Origin: an uncultured Brachybacterium sp.
Lineage (GTDB): Bacteria > Actinomycetota > Actinomycetes > Actinomycetales > Dermabacteraceae
Length of the DNA: 64,000 nt
Assembly: GCF_947500705.1 (NCBI RefSeq)
Contig: NZ_CANMSY010000010.1
Coordinates: forward strand, 1-64,000
Direction of reading: 5' to 3'
The notes under the pieces were generated by a model. The model worked only from the letters and a program-made list of their open reading frames with translations, ran no database searches and was not told the origin of the DNA. The first letter of the stretch is position 1. Each line of letters starts with the position of its first letter. The translations under genes and the position numbers were made by a program. Positions 1-8,351 of the stretch are shown in pieces.

Positions 1-2
1 GC

Positions 3-32
3 ACCGATGCACTTCCCGCGCTGACAGCCTGA
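3..32 (+). other. possible 3' end of an upstream gene
   Basis: The first bases stay open in frame 3 up to a TGA at 30-32 and would encode a short tail ending DALPALTA. This may be the C-terminus of a gene that starts outside the window and lies in the same direction as the arsenate reductase. A GAAGGA Shine-Dalgarno-like stretch follows at 44-49. Only ten codons are visible, so the reading is weak. Confidence 0.2.
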
Positions 33-86
33 TCCCTATCGCCGAAGGATCGCTACACCACTTCCGGGGACTTGACCCAGTTCGCC

Positions 87-536
87 ATGGATCGCCTGAC
101 CGCGCTAGCTCAGGCTGAAGGCCTGCGACACCGCGCGCAGGTCGAGATCCTGTTCGTATGCGTCCACAACTCCGGGCGCTCACAGATCGCGGCGGCCCTC
201 GCCCGCACGTTCGGCGGTGCCGCCGTCCGGGTGAGAACCGCGGGCTCCACCCCAGCGCCACGCATCAATCACCGGGTCGCGGAGGCTCTTCGCCGCCGGG
301 ACCTGCCGTTGCTCCGCGAGTTCCCCAAGCCGCTGACGGACGAGATCGTGCGCGCTTCGGACGTCATCGTGACGATGGGCTGCGGTGACGCCTGTCCGAT
401 CCTGCCTGGTCGCCAGTACCTGGATTGGGATGTGCCCGATCCCGCCAGTCTCAGCGACCCTGAGATCGATGAGATCATCGATCACCTTGAACAGCGCGTA
501 CGGGACCTCCTGAGAACACTCGTCACCCCGAGCTGA
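87..536 (+). CDS. arsC: ArsC-type arsenate reductase / LMW protein tyrosine phosphatase family
   Basis: The protein has the low-molecular-weight phosphatase P-loop C-V-H-N-S-G-R-S (CX5R) after a hydrophobic strand ILFV, and a later GCGDACP segment typical of thiol-dependent ArsC enzymes. A D-P-x-x-L-x-D stretch near the C-terminus supplies the general acid region (DVPDPASLSD). Family knowledge: such enzymes reduce arsenate to arsenite in the cytosol using thioredoxin or, in actinobacteria, mycothiol. At about 149 residues it has the usual single-domain length. I prefer the ATG at 87; a TTG at 72 in the same frame is possible and neither has a good ribosome site. It converges on the pst operon with a 14-bp 3' overlap, which is suggestive because arsenate enters through phosphate transporters. 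Substrate assignment is by family only. Confidence 0.8.
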   Translation: MDRLTALAQAEGLRHRAQVEILFVCVHNSGRSQIAAALARTFGGAAVRVRTAGSTPAPRINHRVAEALRRRDLPLLREFPKPLTDEIVRASDVIVTMGCGDACPILPGRQYLDWDVPDPASLSDPEIDEIIDHLEQRVRDLLRTLVTPS

Positions 537-1299
537 TTTCACAGCCCTCGACTCCGCATCCGTCAAGCCGGTAGCCGATCCCTCGCACGGTACTGACCGA
601 TACGGGGACGCCGGCCTCAGCAAGGCGCACGCGCAGGCGTCGGATCAGAGTGCGGGTGGAGGCGAGCGTGGTACCGCGATCAGGCCACACCACAGCACTG
701 AGCTCGAGGGGGGTCAGGCCGCGTCCGCAACGCTGCGCCAACAGCCACATGGCGGCGAACTCGTTGGTGCTGAGCTCTATACGGCGCCCTCTATAGTGGG
801 CGCTGAGCGCAGTCGCATCCAGGCTGAGGTCGCCGACCTGGAAGAGCGCATCGGCTTGGTGACGGTTGGTGATGTGCCGCAGCGCTGTGAGTAGGGGATC
901 CAGGCGGTAGGGGCGCTCGAGCAGCGGGCTGAGCCCCGCGACAATTGCGGTGGCGAAGTCCTGCGGGTCATCTGTTCGTGCCATCGCCAGCGCGACGGGC
1001 AGCTCGAACCTCTCCCGCGCGACGTCGATGAGCCGGACTGCCTGTGCACCCCATGCCGACGAGCTGATCACGAGCAGGGAGGGGGGCCGGGTGGCCACCT
1101 CGACTATGGCGTTGAAGGCATCGTGGTGCACGCTGACGCCGACTCCGAGGCCCCGCAGTTCCCCGATTAGCGGCGCGGCGGCATCCAGGCCGGGGTCAAA
1201 GAACGAGATGGTGCGCTCTCCGCCGTCGTGGGCTGCTTCCGCGCTCCAAGGCAGGGGTCGTCGCGCCTCAGCGCTGCGGCTGATAGAAGAAGTCGACAT
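523..1299 (-). CDS. winged-helix regulator with degenerate receiver domain, last gene of pst operon
   Basis: The C-terminal ~95 residues form an OmpR/PhoB-type winged helix (LSTNEFAAMWLLAQ, then an R-x-L-I-R-R-L-R recognition helix, then VRGIGYRLDG wing). The N-terminal ~120 residues resemble a receiver fold, but the expected phospho-acceptor Asp is replaced (LLVISSS) and the conserved Lys-Pro becomes Arg-Pro (LLERPYR). It is therefore probably not controlled by ordinary Asp phosphorylation. The ATG lies 3 bp after the pstB stop, so it is translationally coupled to the transporter. No phoU is present here; this protein occupies the place where phoU often sits. Inference: a phosphate-responsive transcription factor, possibly autoregulating the operon. 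The exact target is unknown. Confidence 0.72.
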   Translation of the reverse strand: MSTSSISRSAEARRPLPWSAEAAHDGGERTISFFDPGLDAAAPLIGELRGLGVGVSVHHDAFNAIVEVATRPPSLLVISSSAWGAQAVRLIDVARERFELPVALAMARTDDPQDFATAIVAGLSPLLERPYRLDPLLTALRHITNRHQADALFQVGDLSLDATALSAHYRGRRIELSTNEFAAMWLLAQRCGRGLTPLELSAVVWPDRGTTLASTRTLIRRLRVRLAEAGVPVSVSTVRGIGYRLDGCGVEGCEISSG

Positions 1300-1302
1300 G
1301 GG

Positions 1303-2196
1303 TCATCCGAACCGGCCGCTGATGTAGTCCTCGGTGCGGGAGTTTGCGGGATTCCCGAAAATTCTGGAGGTCTTGTCGTACTCGACCAGAACTCCCGTCC
1401 GATCACCCGTGATCTCATTGACCCCGGCGGTGAAGAATGCTGTGCGATCCGCGACGCGGGCTGCCTGCTGCATGTTGTGGGTGACGATCACGATCGTGTA
1501 GTCCGCGCGCAGCTGCAGCATGAGCTCCTCGATGCGCAACGTCGCCACCGGATCCAGTGCCGAGCATGGTTCGTCCATCAAGATCACGTCCGGTGAGACC
1601 GCGATCGTGCGAGCGATGCAGAGCCGCTGCTGCTGGCCTCCGGAGAGCCCGTACGCGTTCTGCTTCAGCTTGTCCTTGACCTCGTCCCACAGTGCCGCGT
1701 CCCGTAGTGCCTGCTCGACGTGGTCGTCCATCGAGTCGACTTTCATGCCCGTCACACGCGGGCCGTAGGCGATATTGTCGTAGATCGACTTCGGGAACGG
1801 ATTGGGCTTTTGGTAGACCATGCCGATTCGTCGTCGGACCTCGATCGCATCCGCATCGGGGGCGTACATGTCCTGTCCCCAGTAGCGCACTGATCCTTCG
1901 ACACGGGCGGAGTCGACCAGATCGTTCATCCGGTTCAGGCACCGCAGCAGCGTCGACTTCCCGCAGCCCGAGGGTCCGATGAGCGCCGTGATCTCGTTGT
2001 GGCCAAACGCCAGGGACACGTCCGTCACCGCTTTGAAGTCCCCGTAGTAGACGCTGAGGTCCTCGCATTCGATGACCGGGTCCGGCACATCGGGCACCTC
2101 GGTGTGGGTCCGAATCTCCGGCCGGGTGCTCAAGGGCGTGGCCGACCGTGCCGGGGAGGGGACGGAAATCGCGGCGGCGTGTGGATGAGTTGTCAT
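1303..2196 (-). CDS. pstB: phosphate ABC transporter ATP-binding protein PstB
   Basis: This is the ATPase of the high-affinity phosphate importer. A Walker A motif GPSGCGKST follows the typical LIGPSG strand. The PstB-specific [16 protein letters not shown]-loop region, the [14 protein letters not shown] signature, the Walker [13 protein letters not shown] and the H-loop VTHNM are all present. A ~40-residue Ala/Pro/Thr-rich N-terminal extension precedes the ABC domain; total length 297 residues is slightly above the usual 250-280. GGAG lies 8 bp before the ATG. It follows pstA after 24 bp and precedes the winged-helix regulator by 3 bp. It acts at the inner face of the membrane with PstA and PstC. 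Confidence 0.96.
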   Translation of the reverse strand: MTTHPHAAAISVPSPARSATPLSTRPEIRTHTEVPDVPDPVIECEDLSVYYGDFKAVTDVSLAFGHNEITALIGPSGCGKSTLLRCLNRMNDLVDSARVEGSVRYWGQDMYAPDADAIEVRRRIGMVYQKPNPFPKSIYDNIAYGPRVTGMKVDSMDDHVEQALRDAALWDEVKDKLKQNAYGLSGGQQQRLCIARTIAVSPDVILMDEPCSALDPVATLRIEELMLQLRADYTIVIVTHNMQQAARVADRTAFFTAGVNEITGDRTGVLVEYDKTSRIFGNPANSRTEDYISGRFG

Positions 2197-2220
2197 CAGT
2201 TCAGCTCCAGAGAGATTGGG

Positions 2221-3138
2221 TCACCAGCGACGCTGGTAGCGGTTGCGGATAGCGATGGCGAGTCCGTTCATCGCCAGCAGGATGACCAGCAGCACGATCG
2301 AGGCAGCGGCAGCGAGCTCGTGGAACTCGGCCTGGGGGTTTCCTGTCCAGCCGAAGATCTGGATCGGCATGGTGGTGAACCCGCTGAGCAGCCCATTGGG
2401 ATCGAACGAGATGAAGACCAGCCCCCCGAGCAGGAGCAGCGGGGCGGCCTCTCCGAGTGCCCGGGACAGTGCGAGGATCGTGCCGGTGGCGATCCCCGGG
2501 ATGGCGGCCGGCAGCGTCGTGCGCCAGACCGTCTGCACGTCTGTCGCTCCCAGGGCGAGGGATCCCTGGCGCATCTCCCGGGGTACCGCGCGCAATGCTT
2601 CGCGGGTGGAGATGATGATGACCGGAAGGATCAGCAGGGCAAGGGCCAGTGCGCCACCGATGACGATGTTCTTGTTGGACACGCCCATCAGTGCCAGGGT
2701 GCTCAGGGCGAGCATGCCGTAGATGATGGACGGGATCGCGGCGAGGTTTTGCACGAGCACCTCGACGTATCGGTTGACCTTGCTGTGTCGATTGGCAAAC
2801 TCCTCGAGATGCACGGCGGCTGCGACACCCAAGGGAATCGCGAGGGCCGCGGTGGCGCCGATGACCCAGGCCGATCCGATGATCGCTGGCCTCGCCCCGG
2901 CTTCAGCTGGCCGTGAGGAGGGATACTCCGTGAAAAGCCGCGTATCGAGGCGGGTGGCTCCGGTGCGGATGGTGTCGAGGATCAGCACGACCAGAGTGAT
3001 CAGGGCGACCAGCAGACTGATCCACAGGAACACCAGGAATCCGAGAGAACGCAGTTTCCCCCACATCGAGCGGACACCGCCGGTCGACGTGAGCGTTCTG
3101 GAGGCGCCCTTGCGCGCCGCCGCGACGGTGGATGTCAT
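2221..3138 (-). CDS. pstA: phosphate ABC transporter permease PstA
   Basis: A 305-residue permease with about six membrane segments, beginning with FLVFLWISLLVALITLVVLI near residue 35. The EAA-type cytoplasmic loop is visible around AIPGIATGTILALSRALGEAAPLLLLGG. The ATG at 3138 overlaps the pstC TGA as ATGA; a longer open frame upstream is only antisense-free space inside pstC and should not be used. It forms the membrane channel with PstC, energised by PstB. Length and order match the standard pstSCAB arrangement. Confidence 0.95.
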   Translation of the reverse strand: MTSTVAAARKGASRTLTSTGGVRSMWGKLRSLGFLVFLWISLLVALITLVVLILDTIRTGATRLDTRLFTEYPSSRPAEAGARPAIIGSAWVIGATAALAIPLGVAAAVHLEEFANRHSKVNRYVEVLVQNLAAIPSIIYGMLALSTLALMGVSNKNIVIGGALALALLILPVIIISTREALRAVPREMRQGSLALGATDVQTVWRTTLPAAIPGIATGTILALSRALGEAAPLLLLGGLVFISFDPNGLLSGFTTMPIQIFGWTGNPQAEFHELAAAASIVLLVILLAMNGLAIAIRNRYQRRW

Positions 3139-4112
3139 CAGTACTCCTGGCGGAATCGGCGGACGATCTGAACGCTGATCATGTTGACGATCATGGTCAG
3201 CACGAACAGGAGGAGTCCCACAGCGAACAGGGTGTTGTATTCCAGGGATCCCACGCGCGAGTCGCCCAGTGCTGCGCGGGCGATGAAGCCGGTCATGGTC
3301 GAGCCCTCCATCGTCGGGTCGGTGACCATCTGGGCTCTGGACCCGGCGGCTATCGCGACGATCATCGTTTCTCCGATGGCGCGGGAGATACCCAGAACGA
3401 TGGCGGCGATGATTCCGGACAGCGCGGCTGGGAACACGACGCGCAGACTGGTCTGCATCCGATTGGCTGCCAGCGCAGCCGATCCCTGACGCATCGCCTG
3501 CGGGACTGCGGTCATGGCGTCCTCGGACAGCGAGGCGATGGTCGGGATGATCATCACGCCCATGACCATGCCCGCCGCGAGGACAGAGAACGTCGAGACG
3601 TTCAGCCCGAGCAGGCTCTGGAGGACATTGGGGGTGACGAAGTTGATCGCGAAGAAGCCGAAGACGACGGTGGGAATCCCTGCCAGCACTTCGAGCACGG
3701 GCTTGATGATCTTCCGTACTCGTGGTCGGGCATACTCGGCGAGGTAGATCGCGGCGCCGAGCCCGAACGGGACGGCAACCGCCAGAGCGATCAGCGTGGT
3801 CCACGCCGTCGCGGTCACCAGCGGCAGCACCCCGAAGGTCGCATCCGCGAAGGTCGGCGCCCATCGGGTACCGAAGAGGAACTCGGTGACCGGTACCTCA
3901 GCGAAGAACTCCAGCGCAGGAACCAGGAGCGAGATCGCGATTCCGAGGGTGATCACGATCGACAGCCAGGCACTCAGCCGCAGTGCTACCTTGACGACCC
4001 GTTCGCCGTGATGAGGCTTCCCGCGGGTGATCGAACGGGCCCGGGGGTCGCCCGGCGGCAGGCTCGACCGAAGAGGTGAGCCTGCCGCGGGGGTGCGTGT
4101 ATCGGTCATCAT
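3138..4112 (-). CDS. pstC: phosphate ABC transporter permease PstC
   Basis: A 324-residue permease with about six predicted membrane spans and the EAA loop region ALSGIIAAIVLGISRAIGETM. The N-terminus carries a ~45-residue hydrophilic Arg/Pro-rich stretch before the first span LSIVITLGIAISLLV. The start is an ATG-ATG pair (4112 or 4109), the first of which overlaps the pstS stop as ATGA, so translation is coupled. It pairs with PstA to form the phosphate channel in the cytoplasmic membrane. Confidence 0.95.
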   Translation of the reverse strand: MMTDTRTPAAGSPLRSSLPPGDPRARSITRGKPHHGERVVKVALRLSAWLSIVITLGIAISLLVPALEFFAEVPVTEFLFGTRWAPTFADATFGVLPLVTATAWTTLIALAVAVPFGLGAAIYLAEYARPRVRKIIKPVLEVLAGIPTVVFGFFAINFVTPNVLQSLLGLNVSTFSVLAAGMVMGVMIIPTIASLSEDAMTAVPQAMRQGSAALAANRMQTSLRVVFPAALSGIIAAIVLGISRAIGETMIVAIAAGSRAQMVTDPTMEGSTMTGFIARAALGDSRVGSLEYNTLFAVGLLLFVLTMIVNMISVQIVRRFRQEY

Positions 4113-5071
4113 CAGCCCGCCAGGGACTCCAGTGACTCCTGGGCAGTGGTCTGCTGCTCATCGGTCAGGGGGATGAACAGGGCTTCCTCGGCGATCGGCG
4201 CCTGGTTCTCGAGGTAGTAGTCCACGAAGTTCTGCAGGGCCGCGTTCTCGGTGTACTTCGCGTTGTTGACGTAGATGTACAGGGGACGGCCCAGGGGCGA
4301 GTAAGACCCGTCCTGGACGGTCTCCGTGGACGGCGTGATGCAGCCCTCGCCACTGTCGACCGGCACGAGCTTGACCGCCTCGGCGTTCTCCTCGGCGTAG
4401 GACAGTCCGAAGAATCCAATGCCGCCCTTGCTTCCGGCAACGCCCTGCACCGTGAGGTTGTCGTCCTCGGACGGTGAGTAGTCCGTGCGGATCGCGCCCT
4501 CTTCGCCGTTGATGGCCTCGGTGAAGTAGTCGAACGTGCCCGAGTCGGTGCCGGCGCCGTACAAAGCCAGCGGCTCATCAGGGAACGACGGGTCGACGTC
4601 CTGCCACGACGTCACAGTCCCCTCCGACTCCGGGCCCCAGATGGTCGCGAGCTGCTCAGTGGTCACGCACTCCAGCCAGTCATTCTCCGGGTTCACAACC
4701 ACCGACAGCCCGTCGTTGGCGATGACGATCTCGGTGTACTCCACCCCGGCTTCTGCGCAGGCGGCTGCCTCCTCGTCCGAAATGGGACGAGAGGCATCGG
4801 AGATGTCGGTCTCGCCCGCGCAGAACCGCTGGAAACCTCCCCCGGTGCCGGACGTCGCGACCGTGACGTTCACGCCCGGCTCGACATCCCGGTAGAGCGT
4901 GGCTGCTGCCGAGCTGAGCGGCTCGACCGTCGAGGAACCATCGATCACGACATCACCGGAAAGCCCCCCTTCACCGGTCTCGGAGGCCTGCTGACCGCCG
5001 CACGCGGCAAGGACGAGGATCATTCCAGCGCTAGCAGCACCGAGCAGTGCTCGACGAGGAACAGCGAACAT
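4112..5071 (-). CDS. pstS: phosphate-binding lipoprotein PstS
   Basis: The extracellular substrate-binding subunit of the Pst importer. The signal peptide runs RRALLGAASAGMILVLAAC, with the lipobox LAAC predicting lipid anchoring. The mature part has the PBP-like GSSTVEPL phosphate-loop, the TSGTGGGFQRFCAG segment and the ASRPIS(D) stretch that contact phosphate in this family. I choose the ATG at 5071 because GGGAGA sits 6 bp upstream; an in-frame ATG at 5122 would add 17 hydrophilic residues before the signal peptide and lies inside the likely promoter. It is the first gene of the operon and sits below a PHO-box-like repeat. The mature protein contains the two lobes expected for ~320 residues. 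Confidence 0.95.
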   Translation of the reverse strand: MFAVPRRALLGAASAGMILVLAACGGQQASETGEGGLSGDVVIDGSSTVEPLSSAAATLYRDVEPGVNVTVATSGTGGGFQRFCAGETDISDASRPISDEEAAACAEAGVEYTEIVIANDGLSVVVNPENDWLECVTTEQLATIWGPESEGTVTSWQDVDPSFPDEPLALYGAGTDSGTFDYFTEAINGEEGAIRTDYSPSEDDNLTVQGVAGSKGGIGFFGLSYAEENAEAVKLVPVDSGEGCITPSTETVQDGSYSPLGRPLYIYVNNAKYTENAALQNFVDYYLENQAPIAEEALFIPLTDEQQTTAQESLESLAG

Positions 5072-5141
5072 GCGAGTCTCCCAAGAGTGGATGCGCGGCG
5101 ACCCCGGGTGAGTCACCGACAACTCTACATATAGAGCCGCA

Positions 5142-5163
5142 TCTATATGAACTGTAGGTGAAC
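5142..5163 (-). promoter_or_regulatory. PHO-box-like tandem 11-bp repeat upstream of pstS
   Basis: Read on the minus strand there are two adjacent 11-mers, GTTCACCTACA (5163-5153) and GTTCATATAGA (5152-5142), both beginning GTTCA. This matches the direct-repeat architecture of PhoP boxes known from Streptomyces. A TATATG -10-like hexamer within a CTCTA...TAGAG dyad lies just downstream (about 5123-5136). The inference is phosphate-starvation activation of pstSCAB; the PhoP regulator itself is not in the window. Confidence 0.72.
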
Positions 5164-5355
5164 GGAGGGCCCATCTGGCGTGACATCTTCATCACAAGCC
5201 GGTCCGGGCCCGAGAGAGCATCCATCCGCCACACCCACATCGCTTCGAGCCCAAGACACCCTTGACGGACAGCAGAGTACCGTGACACATTGATCACTGT
5301 CGATCTAACCTCGGGCTTTCATCGTTGAGGTGTCCGAGGGGCGGGTCGTAATGGG

Positions 5356-5428
5356 TGAAGGTGCTCCTGAGCTGGAAGAATAGGGCTTGTCTAGAGTCCA
5401 GTTCATTGCAGTCCAAGGAGCACCTTCA
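5356..5428 (+). promoter_or_regulatory. inverted repeat able to hide the IS1380 transposase ribosome site
   Basis: TGAAGGTGCTCCT (5356-5368) and its perfect complement AGGAGCACCTTCA (5416-5428) can pair in RNA. The right arm contains the AAGGAG Shine-Dalgarno of the transposase GTG start at 5431. Transcripts entering from outside would carry both arms and mask the ribosome site, while an internal transcript starting between the arms would not. This is the anti-readthrough design known for other IS elements; here it is inferred from sequence alone. Confidence 0.65.
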
Positions 5429-5812
5429 GGGTGAATACTACCGGGTTGTATCCACGTCCTCGTGTTGATGTCGCGCCGGTGCCCGCCGTCGGTCAAGCCG
5501 GCGGGATCCTGCTGACGCAGACGCTGCGGGCGACGGGCCTGGCTAACGAGCTGTCCAGAGCGCTGGCGCCGTGGAGGAAGCAGTTCTCGCGGCATGATCC
5601 GGGGAAGATCCTCACCGATCTTGCGCTCATGCTCGCGGTCGGCGGGGATTGCCTGGCTGACGTCGCGACGCTGCGGGCGGAACCAGATGTGTATGGGCCC
5701 GTGGCCTCAGACCCAACGATCTCCCGCCTGCTCACCGCCCTCGCGGCCGACGTCGACACGGTCGAGAACGCGATCAGCACGGCCCGCCGGAAAGCCCGCA
5801 AGAACGCCTGGG

Positions 5813-6915
5813 TGGTGTCAAAGCGTGGAAGCAACATGGGGTTCGCCGGCAAGTAGTCGGGCGAAGGATTCTGTCGGGGTCAGGAAGCCGAGTCGGCGTC
5901 GGGGTCGGTTGTTGATCTCTTCGGCGATGGTGGTGAGGTAGGGCTGGTGGTCGGGGATCGCGGTGCCCTTGGGGAGGTACTCCCGGTAGAGCCGGTTGGT
6001 GTTCTCGTTGGACGGTCGCTGCCACGGGGAGTGGGGGTCGGCGAAGTAGACGGGCATGTCTGTGGCCAGGGTGACCTTCGCGTGTTGCGCCATCTCGGTG
6101 CCCTGGTCCCAGGCCAGCGAGGCCTGCATCATCCTGGGCAGCTCGGTGAAGTAGTCGATGACCGCGTCCGCGGTGCCCTCGGCTTGTTTGGAGGGCAGGG
6201 CGAGCAGGCCGGTGAATCCGCTCATCCGCTCTACCAGGGTCGCGGCGCACGAGGTCCCGTTCTTCCCGATGATCAGGTCGCCCTCCCAGTGTCCCGGCAC
6301 CCGCCGCTTCGCTGCGTCCTCGCCTCGTTCCGCGATCGGGACCATCCCCACGATCGGTCCGCCCCGGGTCCGGCCGGTGGTGCGGGGCCGGCGCTTGGTC
6401 CGTTTGGACTGCAGGAAGATCCCGCGCCCCGCGAGTTCTCCGCGGGGGATCGCGTAGATGTACTGGTAGATCGCTTCTCCGCTGACGGTGCGGCCCTGAG
6501 CGTCGGGAGAGTTCGCCATGCGTTCAACGGTCGGGTCTGCGGCCTCCAGACGCAAGCGGCCCGCGATCTCGTTCGGCGTCCACGACGCCGCGAGGTCGGC
6601 GTTCACTCGGGCCTCGAGCACCGGATCCTTCGCCACTTTCCTGACCTGTGGGCGCGAGCGCTGACGCTGCGCTTTCACGTCAGCGGTCACGGCTTGATAG
6701 CCACGGGTTTTCGTCGAGTTCCGTCGCATCTCTCTGGAGACCACTGACGGGCATCTATCCAGGTGAGAAGCGATTCGACGGATTCCCCACCCGGCCTTCG
6801 ATCCCGTCGAGATCTCCATCCGCTCCGTGAACGTGAGCCGCCGCCGCACCATCCCAGGCCTCCTCGCCTCGAGCCCCCACCGACCGGGAGTGTTGCTACG
6901 ACGCTATGACACCAT
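5813..6915 (-). mobile_element. IS30-family insertion sequence
   Basis: A ~1.1 kb element with inverted ends GGTGTCAAAGCGTGGAAGC (from 5814) and, read from the other end, GGTGTCATAGCGTCGTAGC (from 6913). The two ends differ at only three positions over 23 bp. CCTGGG is repeated on both sides (5807-5812 and 6916-6921), which I read as the target duplication. It carries one transposase gene on the minus strand and lies inside the IS1380 transposase. The exact end may shift by one or two bases because flanking bases are shared. Confidence 0.9.
5818..6852 (-). CDS. IS30-family transposase
   Basis: A 344-residue DDE transposase that cuts and joins the ends of the surrounding IS. The N-terminal helix-turn-helix region (RRRLTFTERMEIS...IRRIASHLDRCPSVVSREMRRN) is typical of IS30. 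The catalytic core shows VPGHWEGDLIIG (first Asp), LAWDQGTEMAQH (second Asp) and PWQRPSNENTNRLYREY (Glu), in normal order. The frame is intact, so the enzyme is probably active. The stop codon lies within the left terminal repeat, which is common for compact IS elements. Confidence 0.93.
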   Translation of the reverse strand: MVRRRLTFTERMEISTGSKAGWGIRRIASHLDRCPSVVSREMRRNSTKTRGYQAVTADVKAQRQRSRPQVRKVAKDPVLEARVNADLAASWTPNEIAGRLRLEAADPTVERMANSPDAQGRTVSGEAIYQYIYAIPRGELAGRGIFLQSKRTKRRPRTTGRTRGGPIVGMVPIAERGEDAAKRRVPGHWEGDLIIGKNGTSCAATLVERMSGFTGLLALPSKQAEGTADAVIDYFTELPRMMQASLAWDQGTEMAQHAKVTLATDMPVYFADPHSPWQRPSNENTNRLYREYLPKGTAIPDHQPYLTTIAEEINNRPRRRLGFLTPTESFARLLAGEPHVASTL

Positions 6916-8114
6916 CCTGGGCCCTGGCCGGGAACCACGCCCCCAATGCGAACGCAACGGCGAAGAATCCACTGGTCATCGACCTGGACGCATCACTGGT
7001 GACGTCTCACAGCGAGAAGGAGTTCGCACGGCCCACGTTCAAGAAGGGCTTCGGATTCCATCCGCTGCTGGCGTTCGTCGACCACGGCACCGGCGGGAGC
7101 GGGGAGATGCTGACCTGCCTCCTGCGCCCCGGTAACGCCGGTTCGAACACCGCAGCGGACCACAAGAGAGTGATCGCCGATGCGCTGGCTCAGGTGGGGA
7201 TGGGTTCGCGGCCGGGGCGGAAGGTGCTGGTCCGGATCGATGGTGCCGGTGGCACGAAGAAGACGTTGCAGGAGCTGGTAAAGCGGCGGGTCTCGTACTC
7301 GGTCGGGTTCACCCTGCCCGCGAACACACCGGAGCTGTTCCGCTTGATCCCGAAGGACGTGTGGGAGCCTGCCTACAACTCCGACGGCGAGGTCCGGGAA
7401 GGTGCGGACGTTGCTGAACTGACCGGACTGCTCGATCTCGACGAAGACTGGCCGGAGGGGATGCGCGTCATCGTCCGTCGCGAGCGACCCCATCCTGGGG
7501 CGCAGCTGCGGTTCGATGATGTCGAGGGATACCGGCTCACCGCGTTCGCGACGAACACCATGAAGGGTCAGCTCGCGGACCTCGAGGTTCGACATCGTCG
7601 GCGTGCTCGTTGCGAGGATCGGATCCGGGTCGCGAAGGACATGGGCCTGCGGAACCTGCCCCTGACCTCCTTTGCGCAGAACCGGATCTGGTGCCAGATC
7701 GTGGCGTTGGCCAGCGAGATCACCGCCTGGATGGGGCTGCTCGGCTACGCCGACCAGCCCGCTCGGCGGTGGGAGCCCAAACGCGTGCGCCACCGCTTGT
7801 TCCAGATCCCCGCGGCTATCGCTCGGCATGCCCGGCAGCGGGTCCTGCATCTCTCGGACCGGTCACTCTGGGCCGGGATCGTCCTGGCAGGCCACGCCCG
7901 CCTCGCCCAGCTTCCCGACCCGGCCGGATAGCTTCCGGCCCGTCGTTGACCGCACTCCTTGAGGATCTCTGGAACTGGACACCCCGACCACCGCGACCGA
8001 CACGCGGCGGAGCGTCACACCCTCATGCCAGAATCAACGCACGTACACCGGCAACGCCGCCGGACACCGCCGCTCAGCAGCACCGTGAAAGATCGAGGCT
8101 AAGGGGTTGTGGAA

Positions 8115-8351
8115 ATGAACTGCTGGGAGCACTCGAAGTCGAGACCTGGGGTTGAGCCCGCGGTCGCGGTATGTGTCCACTGCGGGGCGGCCCTGTGCAC
8201 AGAGCACGCTTCCGTGTGCGAGCAGAAAGAGACGCGATCAAACGGGCCTGGCGCTCCATCGCAACTTTCGAACACGCGACGAATCTGCTGCAACATGTGC
8301 AGTCACCGCTCCCGAGTCGATCAAGACGCGGATGCTCTAGCAACCTGCTGA
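8115..8351 (+). CDS. DUF2180-like cysteine-rich small protein
   Basis: A 78-residue protein with paired Cys/His motifs: CWEH at the start, CVHCGAALCTEH in the middle and CCNMCS near the end. This pattern resembles B-box-like zinc-binding DUF2180 proteins of actinobacteria, whose function is not known to me. I place the start at the ATG (8115) because AAGGGG lies 8 bp upstream; a GTG at 8109 is less likely. The IS1380 right end is only 16 bp upstream, so the gene has lost its original upstream DNA. Any expression would now have to come from the IS. The C-terminal VDQDADALATC tail looks less conserved. Confidence 0.65.
   Translation: MNCWEHSKSRPGVEPAVAVCVHCGAALCTEHASVCEQKETRSNGPGAPSQLSNTRRICCNMCSHRSRVDQDADALATC

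Larger units (their letters stand above)
5431..7931 (+). pseudogene. IS1380-family transposase, split by IS30 insertion
   Basis: The N-terminal part (5431-5812, GTG start) and C-terminal part (6922-7931) are separated by the IS30 copy. Joining them at the duplicated CCTGGG gives the continuous reading KNAWALAGNHAPN with no frameshift, and a full-length protein of about 463 residues. The C-terminal part keeps DDE-fold signatures of the family, including VIDLDASLVTSHSEKE and VRIDGAGGTKKT. Without the inner element it would look functional. As it stands the N-terminal piece would end at a stop inside the IS30 left end. Confidence 0.9.
5309..8098 (+). mobile_element. IS1380-family insertion sequence, interrupted by an IS30-family element
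   Basis: Ends are the imperfect inverted repeats CCTCGGGCTTTCATCGTTGA (5309-5328) and, on the other strand, CCTCGATCTTTCACGGTGCT (8098-8079). Both are flanked by a 4-bp direct repeat CTAA (5305-5308 and 8099-8102), the target-site length expected for IS1380. Subtracting the inner element gives about 1.68 kb, normal for this family. The element sits between pstS and a DUF2180 gene. The intact duplication suggests a fairly recent insertion. The outer transposase is broken, so the copy can only move if supplied in trans. Confidence 0.93.

Noticed and set aside
5072-5122. Longer pstS start at 5122
   Set aside because: It would put hydrophilic residues before the signal peptide and lie within the likely promoter; the ATG at 5071 has a good ribosome site.
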